Of a DNA stretch of 37,320 nt, positions 21,001 to 30,000 are shown piece by piece. The notes beneath the pieces are model-generated. The model made no database searches. It worked only from the letters and a program-made list of their open reading frames with translations, and was not told the DNA's origin. The DNA is from Pelagophyceae sp. CCMP2097 (Eukaryota; Sar; Pelagophyceae). The translations under genes and the position numbers were made by a program. Location of the stretch: positions 142,445 through 179,764 of the forward strand of contig MU657188.1 of assembly GCA_026770575.1 (NCBI GenBank), written 5' to 3'. Position 1 is the first letter of the stretch; each line of letters begins with the position of its first letter.

Positions 21001-24000
21001 TCCCGTGTGGGTGCCTTGTCCCGCGGGGCCCGAGGTCCCGTGTGGGTGCCTTGTCCCGCGGGGCCCGAGCTCCCGTGTGGGAGCCTTGTCCCGCGGGGCC
21101 CGAAATCCTGTGGGATACCATGGGTCCATCCCACGGCGCCCGAATAGATCGCACGCGTCCTCGAAACACCGATCCCACGGGGCGCCCCTGCAAGATGCCA
21201 GGGGGTCCCCCGGCTCGCGAGAAGACGCCGTGGCTCCCGAGGCACCAGAGGCTCGCTCGAAATACCAAGGGTTCCAAGATACCACGCCCCCCCAAGAGTC
21301 CCGAGATTCCTTGCGCCCCGCGAAACCACGGGCCCCGAGCTCCCACGGTCCCCGGATACTACGGAGCCCTTTGGGCCCACGGGGCCCTTTGAGACCTCGA
21401 GGTGCCTTTGATCCTGTGCGTCCCTCGAGGTGGCGTGCGTGAGGAACCGTAGTTCCCGAGATATTGGGAACGATGAGATCGGAGATCGATCTCGCGAGTC
21501 CCTCTTGATGGCCCCGCGAGTCGCTCGAGATGGTCGCTCAAGATGTCCATGTCCTCGAAGTAAGCCGGACGGGCGACCCCTTGCGAGTGCCTCGACCGAC
21601 GCCATTCGGCGAGTGTCTCGTCCCCGACCCCGCCGAAAAATTGCGCCCAAAGCCGCCGAGAACGACTGCAAAGGAGAGTCGGCGTCGCATTTTGAGCCCC
21701 CGGGGTTTCGCAAGGCACGGGTCGCCACGTGGCCGCATTCGAGATGGCGTCGTCGTCGTCGGCCTCGAGTAGGCGATGTTCGCCCTCGGCATCAGAGGCT
21801 CGGCAGAGCGCCTCCTGCAGGTCCACGAGGCCGTAGTCGAGCCTAGAGCCGAGACAGTGAAACTTCATAGTATACATATCTTTTATCAATGTTATAAAAT
21901 AATAAGAATAATAAAATTTATTAATAGTAATGACGTCGTTCATATAATTAGTTCATATAATGAATTAATTTTAATGAATTAATTTTAAATACTACTACTA
22001 ATATAATAAATATAAAAAAAAATACTTTAAACTTATTAGTCTCAATATCAATATCAATTCAATCAAGAGCAAAATGGCGCCATCAAGTCTCGTCGAAGCG
22101 GCGCCGTGCCTTTTGTGCGGCCCGCGGTCGCGCGTCGCCTCTGCGTCGCAGACGCCGGATTGACGGCGCGCAGAACACGACGACTTCTGGTGCTGCCCCT
22201 CGCAACTGATACATTGAGCAGAGCTCGCGCGCCAGCGTCGCCACCTCGCGCGACGATGCGGCCTTGTCGAGCGTACTACGGGGGGATTCTTACGGGGGGG
22301 CGTGGGTTCTTGTGCATCTTGAAAGGCAATTCAGACTCACGAATAGCCGAGCGTATCGACTTTGGAGATGCCGAAGACCACCGGGACCTCGGCTTCGGCG
22401 CACCACGCCAAAGCCTGCACCGGGACGTGATCGCGAGGGCGCTTCAACCGACGGGGCTAAGACGGCCGAGGGGCGAATACGGCCCCTCGAGAGTCGGCTT
22501 CTCGACAAGGCGCAGATGGCCCCTCGAAAACAAAAGGCCCCTCGAAAAAGGCCCCTCGAAAAAGGCCCCTTCCAAGGGTTTCTGGAAATGGCCCTCGAGA
22601 CGGCGCCTCGAAGCGGCTCCTTTGAGACGGCGCTTCGAGACGACCCTTTGAGACGGTCCCTTGAGACGGCCTCTTGAACCGGCGCCTTCTTGTTGGCGCC
22701 TTGAGACGGCCCCTCGAGATGGCGCCTCGGAACGGCGCCTCGAAACGGCGCCTCGAGATGCCCCCTCGAGATGGCTTTCGAGACGGCCCCTCGTGAAGGC
22801 CTCCGGAAACGGCGTCTTGAGGCGGCCTCTCGAGACGACCCCTGAAGAGGGCGTCTTGAAACGGCGCCTCGAGACGGCCACTCGATTTGGCGCTTCAAGA
22901 CGGCCACTCGATTTGGCGCTTGAGATGGCGCCGGATGGGGCCACGCGCTCGAGCGCCGGCCTCTCCGGGAGGGCCCGTAGTATCTCTCTCCGTGGGACCT
23001 GGCCTCTGGGTATCCCTCCGGACCACAGAATGCCGTTTTCAATCGCCCTTTCGAGTGTCTCCCGGGCCCCGCCATCTCCGAGGGACCACGCCCCAACAAC
23101 CCAAAGGGATCAAACGCCTTCAGATGCAATCGAGGGGCCCGCGGTTGTCTATCTCAGGCCCCGCCGTCTTGAGTTGCTTTAAATCCACCCCGGCTGGGGC
23201 TGGCCCCAAAGGTTTCTCAAAACCCACGGCATCCCCCGCGGTCTCTCGGGCCCCGTGGAAGTCCGGGGGCGCATGGCATCGAGAGACCAACGGGGTCTTG
23301 GGGTGCGTGGGCTCGAGGGCCCCGTGGTATCTCGAGGAACCCCTGTTACCTCGAAGGCCCCGTGGTATCAGAGGGCCCCGTGGTCTCCGAGGGCCCCGTG
23401 GTATCTCTCGGAGATCTCTCTCGGGACGCACGGCATTGCGGGACCCGTGAGGCCTCGAGGGGGGCATCTTGACGGCATCTCTCAGGACCTTGGCCTCGAA
23501 GAAGTCTCGACCGACTCAAAAGACCCTCACGAGCGAGCATCTCGAGCCCCCGGGTCTCTCGATTCCCCACGAAGTCTCTGGGGCGGGTTTCTCTCAAAAG
23601 GTTCGTCATCGGAGTCTGATCTCGATTATCAAAGTCCATCTCAAAATTTCGTCTTCCCCAACGCCGCCAAAGACCTCCCTCGTCTGCGCCCTGACGCCCG
23701 CGTCCACCGCGACGACGACGAGTACGGCGTCGGCGCACTCGACGGACGCGGCGCGCATCGTGGAAAATACCTAGAGGAAAGACTCTCGGAAAGACTCTAG
23801 GAAGATGCGATAAGAACGCGGACGCGGGTTTCCACCGAGTGTCCCGGCGTGTCGACAAATGCTAAAGTCCGCGTCCGCGTCACCACAGTCCTGCGGCCGA
23901 CTTTGACGCTTCGGCCGACGACCGTGAGCGCCGACGAGGGCCGGACGGATTGCGTGATCAGGCCCGGCTCCGAGACTAGAGGTGGACTCGACGGAAATAC

Positions 24001-27000
24001 GAGAAAATACTCGAGGATATGATGACTCGAGGAGATACTCGAGGAGACGGCCGTCCTCCGCCGGAGCCGCCGCATGGGACCCCACGCCTTGGATCGGTTG
24101 CATTCCATGTCTGAGACCCTGCTGTGAACTTTGGCGATTCATCAAAGGGCTCGCAGGGCGTGTCCCGACAGGGCCGTACCGCGGAGCCTTGCGAAAGATG
24201 CAGACATGGCGTCCTGGAACGGACCGTCCAGAGGCCCCATGTATCCCGGAGACGGTCCCTCTGCGGCCCGGAGACGGCCCGGAGAACGATCTCTCGACGG
24301 CCCGGGGGACGGTCTCTCGACGGCACGTCGACGGCCCCGGATACATGCCATCGTCGGTCCGTCGATTGTCCTGGATACGGTCCGTCGACGGGCCCAGAGA
24401 CGGTCCCGGAGACGTTCCCAGAGACGGGTTGAGAGGGGGCGTCCACGTTACCACGACGTCGCGCCCTGCGCCGAAAGGGCCCGCGTCGGGGTTTGGCTTG
24501 CGGGTCCCAGGGCCGGGGAAGGGCGACGGCTTCTGTAAAGGTCCCGGAGAAGGCCTCTGCAGCCGTGTTCAGAGACGGCCCCTTTGGACGATCCCAGAGA
24601 CGGGCCCTCTGCGGGCCCTCGAATGGTCCGTCGACAGGCCCAGATACAGCCCCGGAGACAGCCCCGGAGACGGCCTTGGAGACGGTCAGTCGATGGTCCC
24701 TTTCGAGGGTCCCTTTCGAGGGTCCCTTTCGACGGTCCCTTTCGACGGCCCCCGAGATGGTCCTGGAGACGGCCCTGGAGACGTTGTGGAAACGGTCCGG
24801 CGGCCCGGAAACGGCCCGTCGAGGGTCTCTAGCCGCCGTTTCGGAGACGGTCTCTCTGCAGTCCGGAGAGAGGCCCTCGAGGGTCTTTTTTTCTTCTTCT
24901 TTTTCCTCTTGAACGATTTCGAGGTTGCCGGAGACAGTGCCAGGGACGGTGCCGAAGACGGCCTGACGATGGTTTCAAGTCGCTGCACGGCCTCGTCGGT
25001 CCGGAGACGGCCCCTTTTCGACGGTTTCGGAGACGGTCCCTCTGTGGTCCGGGGACGGTCCGTCTCCCCTTTTCGGAAGCGGGCCTTGTCGACGGTCAGT
25101 CGACGGGCCCGGAGACCATGCACACCCCGCATTGTCGACCCGGACCCGCGACGACGGCGCTTGCCCTTTGCCGATTCGGACCCCGACGAGACCACCTGAG
25201 CCGCCGCGCATCCCTACTCGCCCATATGGATCGGTTGCATCCCATGAGTGCCGTACTTCGGACGGAGCCTTGTTTCGAGCCCTTTTCGAGGGATGCACAT
25301 TCGGAGAAGGGACCGTGCAGAGGGCCGGGGGCCGTGGGGCAAGGTTTCGTGGTCCAAGGCCGCCCTCGGACAGCTGAGGAGCTGTCGAAGAGACCACAAA
25401 GAGGCAACGGGCCCGCGCGAGAAGTCTTGAAAAAATAGGACCGCGCGAGGCGCCTTGCAAGGGCTTGTGGCCTCCTCGGGGTCCTTGCAAGGGCGAGGCG
25501 CCCTGCCCTGCAAGGATCCGCGTTTCCGAGGGAGCCTTCTCCGGCCTTGCCTCCAGGCCCATGAGGGGATTTGCACCTTGCAGAAAGACGCGAGGGGCTT
25601 TGCCAGGGCCCGTCCAAAGGGCCTTTACAGGAGACCGCCCAAGGGGTAGTGCAAGGGCCCTTTTCGAAGGGCCTCGAAGGGACCGCGCAAGGGCCCTTAG
25701 GACGAGAGGTCTTCACAAGAGACGTTGCGAGAGGCCTTGCAAGTACCCGTGAAAGAGGCCTTGCAAGGGCCCGCACGAGGGCCCTTTTCGAGGGCCCCTG
25801 CAAGACGCGTACAAGGAGTCAGGACTGGTCAAGGAGCTGTGTGAGGGCCCGTGTGAGGAGCCTCGCACGGGGAGTGTGTCCTCCTCCGGGCCTGTCGCTG
25901 CTCGAAACGCCTCTTCGAGCCCCCGGCTCGACCACGACGGGGGAAAGGGGGGGCTCGCAAGGACCCGTGCACACGGCCTCGCAGGGGACCGTACACGAGG
26001 GGTCGCCCATGGCCCGTGCGAGGGGTGCTGCAGAAGGAGCCTTGCGAGGAGCCTTGCGAGGGGCCGTCCAGAAGGCGACTTGGAAGGGACCGCCCATCTT
26101 CAGGGCCCGAGCAAGAGGCCAGGGCCCGTGCGAGGGCCTTGCAGGGCACCCCGAGGCCTCGCAAAGGCCCGTACGAGGGGAGCGCATTTTGAGAGAGGCC
26201 CGCCCTCCGACCGCACGACGGGCCGTCAGAGGCCACAGACCGTCAAAGCGCCCGTACAGAGGGCCCTTGCGAGGTCAAGGCCCGTGCGAGGAGCCTTGAA
26301 GGGACCCTGAATACTGGTCCCTCGCAAGGAACTATGCAGCTTGCAAGGGCCCATGAAAAAAGCGACCGCGCAGAGGCGGTAAGTGACCGTCGCCTTCTGA
26401 GGGCCCGTCCCTCCGGGCTCTTCAAGGATCCGGGAAAGAATGATCTTGTACGAGCCTCGCGCTTTTGAGCCCATACGGGGTCACCGTCGAGTACCGCATA
26501 GGATGACACCGTAGAGGACCGTCTTAAACCGTAGAGGGCCGTTCTCGGACCTGTAGGGCCGTCTAGGACTGTGGAGGGCCGTCTAGGACCGTCTAGGGCC
26601 GACGAGGTCCGTACTGGACCGTACAGGACCCCGTAGAAACGTCGGCGGACCGTCGAGAGCTATAGAGGACCGGCCTTGTAGGATCCGTCAGGGCCGTGAA
26701 GGGCCGTCAAGGGCCGGACCGTAGAGGGCCGTCTAGGTCCGTCTAGGGCCGTCGTCGGACCATCTAGGACCGTACGGGACTGTAAGGGACCCCAGAGGAT
26801 CGTAGACCGTAGAGGGCTGTTGACGGTCTCTCGGAACGTAGAGGACTTTAAAGGACCGTCGAGGGCCGTCTTTGGACCGTAGACCGCCGGCCGTCTCGGT
26901 CCGTACAAGGCCGTTGTCGGACCGCATAGGACCGTCTTGGACCGTAGAGGGCCGTTAAGGCGCGTATTGGACCGTATCGGTCCATATCGGACCATCTAGG

Positions 27001-30000
27001 TCCACATCGGCCCGTATCGGACCGTCTCGGGCCACAGAGGACCGTCGTCGGACCATCGACGGGCCGAAGAGGTCTGTCGAAGTCCGTACAAGAGCACTGG
27101 ACCGCATAGGACCGTATCGGACCGTCGAGGACCGTAAAGGGCCGTCGAGGACCGTCGAGGTAGAGGGCCGAAGGGGACCGTGTAGGACCGTCTTGGATCG
27201 TAGAGGGAGGGCATAGAGGGCCGTCTCGGACCGTCTGGGCCCTATAGGGCCGTCCAAGACTGTAGAGGGCCGTCGAGGACTGCAGAGGGCCGGCCGTCTA
27301 GGACCGTCTAGGGCCGTCGAGGGCCGCTTAAGGTTGCACAGGACTGTAAAGGGCCGTATAGGGCCCCACAGGACTGCACAGGACCGTCTAGGACCATGTA
27401 GGACCTTACGGGACCGTACAGAGACCGTACAGAGACCGTACAGAGGCGGTAGAAGACCGCACAGAGGCCGCCTAGGACCATCGAGGACGGTCAAGGTTTG
27501 TCTGAGGCCGTAGACGACGGCGTTGGACCGTAAGCGGCCGTTGTCGGACCGTTGTCGGGCTGTTGTCGAATTGCAAAAAGGCATTTGAGACGGATTTTCA
27601 GAACAGCATTGCAGAGGGCATTGCAGACGGCATCAGACGCGGGCCCCGTGCCTAAGGCCCGTGGCAGGGTCCCGTGACAACAACCCCGTGACATGGACCC
27701 CGTGACACGGTCTCAGTGACAAGGACCCTGTGTGACACGGACCCTGTGTGACAAGAGTCCACGTGAGACGCCCCTGTGACAAGGTTCCTGTGACAAGGTC
27801 CCTGTGACAAGGTCCCTGTGGTGACGCGGTCCTCGTCACGAGTTCCCGTGGCAAGGACCCAAGAAAAAGCCCCCGTGACAATTCCCAGAACGAGGTCCCT
27901 ATGACGAGGTCCCTATGGCAAGGTCCCTATGGTAAGGTCCCGTGGCACGATTCCATGACTAGGTCCCTGGACAAGGCTCCGCGACGAGGACCCGCGGCAA
28001 GGACAAAGACGCTGTGGTACCGTCCCGTGACAGGATCCCTGCGACAAGGTCCCTGTGACGACGTCCCCGTGCCCTTTTGACAAGGAGCCCGTGACGACGT
28101 CCCGTGGTACGGTCCCTGACGACATCCCTGAGGTCCCTGTGAGCAAGAGTCACTGAGAAAAGGTTCCTGTGAGACAAGGCATCCCATACGGCACGAGCCC
28201 AGACGGGATGCATCTCATCATGCTACGTCCCATGCGGTAGCGCAGGCCCTGCGACCCTCCAGAGGCCGTGACCGCCAAAGAGCAAGGGCCCGACCCTCCG
28301 GGCGGTTCAAGGACCCGGGCAAGGATGGTCTTGAGCCTCGCACCCATGACGAACGTATCCAAAACGGCATCCCAGGAGCCCATATGGGATGGATCCCAGA
28401 ATCCAACATCCCACGCGGCGGCGCAGGGTCCCAGCATCCCTGTAAAAAGGCCACTATTGCAAGGTCCACGTGACGAGGTCCCTTGCTGAGGTCCCTGCGA
28501 GAAGGCCCCTGCGATAAGGTTTCCGTGGCAAGGCCTCTGTGACAAGGTCCCTGTGGCAAGAACCCTGTGACAAGAACCCTGTGAAAAGAACCCTGCGGCA
28601 AGGTCCCTGTGGCAAGAGCCCTGAGGCAACATCCCCGAGGGAAGATCCCTATGGCAACCTGTGACAAGGCCCCTGCGACAAGGTCTCTGTGGCAAGGTCC
28701 CTGAGACAACAACCCTGTGGCAAGAACCCTGTGACAAGAACCCCGTAAAAAGAACCCTGTGGCAAGAACCCTGTGGCAAGAGCCCCGAGGCAAGATCCCT
28801 TTGGCAAGGTTCCGGTTGCTCTTTGAAGCCTCTCCCCGCCAAACGTCGTCGTCTCATCGCCGGGGGGGGCGCTATCTTGGAGCCACAGGCGGCGGTTTGG
28901 GTCTTTGAATTGCAAAGGTATTTGCGTCGGATTTTCTGATAACATTCCAGACGCGGGTTTGGACTGGCGACGGACACACCGAGCAGTTTGTCCAGCAGCG
29001 TCGTCTTCCCGTGATCCACGTGCCCGAGCACCGCCGCGACGATGGCTACGAAGCGCGTGCGCGGGGCGGGAAGGCCTCGGGAGCGCACCTCGTGAGACGT
29101 CCGACCTTGTTTGGGCGATGGCTGAAGCGCCTTTTTTCTGTAATTCAGCCTCCGGATCCCAAACCGCCAGACCGGTGACGCGATTGCCGCCATGCTTGGA
29201 CACCAGGGCCGAGATGACTTCAAACCTAGGAAATGGCTTGAAACAAACCCTGGAAACCTGGGAAATGACTTCAAACCGCGGAAATGGCTTCAAACCTGGG
29301 TCCGAGTCGACTGCACGAGCCGTCAACCCTCGCCAATCGCACTCGCGACGCCTCGACGCCGACACCGCCCCCCACGGAACATCCAAGGACCGGGACCGCG
29401 CCGTTTGAGGGTCCATTCCACTCGGAAGCGGTCGTTGGCATATGCCGTTGGCGATCGCTGTTGGCCTATGACGCCGCATCGCACGGCACGAGGCAGCCGG
29501 CGAGCGACCGCGAAACGTAGCGGCCCGGCGGCATGGCGCCGGCGCCGAGGGGCGCCTAAAAAGCAAAGGTGCCAAGGATTCGGGGATTTGGTTTGGTTCG
29601 ATTGTTTTTGGGATTTGTCCGAAACCGCCCCAACGCTCCGTCACCTTGGAAGACAGTCAATGGCCGTCAATGGCCGCAGGCGGTCCGGTCCGCGTCGATG
29701 CGGCCCCGGACGGCGTGGCCCGATCGACAGGGCTCGGTCGACGGTCTCGGTCGACGGGACCCGGTCGACGGGACCCGGTCGACGGCACCCGGTACAAGGC
29801 CGTCTCGGGCCGCCGAGGAAGGTGCAGGGTCCGTCTTCGGACCGTGGAGCAGCCGCCTTGGGTCCGCAAATCTTTCGGGCCGTTTTTTCGTCGAGGCGTT
29901 TATTGGCCGTCGAGGTCCTTCCCGGCGTTTGGACCGTCCAAGTAAAAGGTCGACGGGACCCGGTCGACGGCACTCAGGGGCCAGGATCGTTCAAGGCCCC

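Larger units (their letters stand above)
23976..28979 (-). other. Giant intron 2 of IF-2 (5.0 kb)
   Basis: Donor GTGTGT directly after the P-loop peptide (DKLL plus one base), acceptor CTAG before SEPGLITQ. It separates the G1 and G2 motifs. From the donor leftwards it holds a 14-bp GACAAGG array, an end module of the dispersed repeat, a second GACAAGG array, a 10-bp array, a full copy of the dispersed CAAGG repeat, a 12-bp CGGAGACGGTCC array and another end module (24066-24110). Confidence 0.75.

Noticed and set aside
22074..22300. Plus-strand frame MAPSSLVEAAPCLLCGPRSR with two in-frame TGA codons behind an AT-rich block, suggesting a selenoprotein or TGA recoding
   Set aside because: The same bases on the minus strand are IF-2 exon 22156-22275, which fits family sequence and splice phase on both sides; the AT-rich block is then an intron. 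No SECIS-like structure was identified.
26500..27560. CRISPR array, suggested by regular short repeats
   Set aside because: No spacers: repeats are directly tandem at 10 bp, no cas genes, and the surroundings are eukaryotic spliced genes.
24200..27580. Many Arg/Gly or Leu/Thr-rich open frames of 100-240 codons
   Set aside because: By-products of 10- and 12-bp arrays within IF-2 intron 2; no recognisable domains and no consistent starts.
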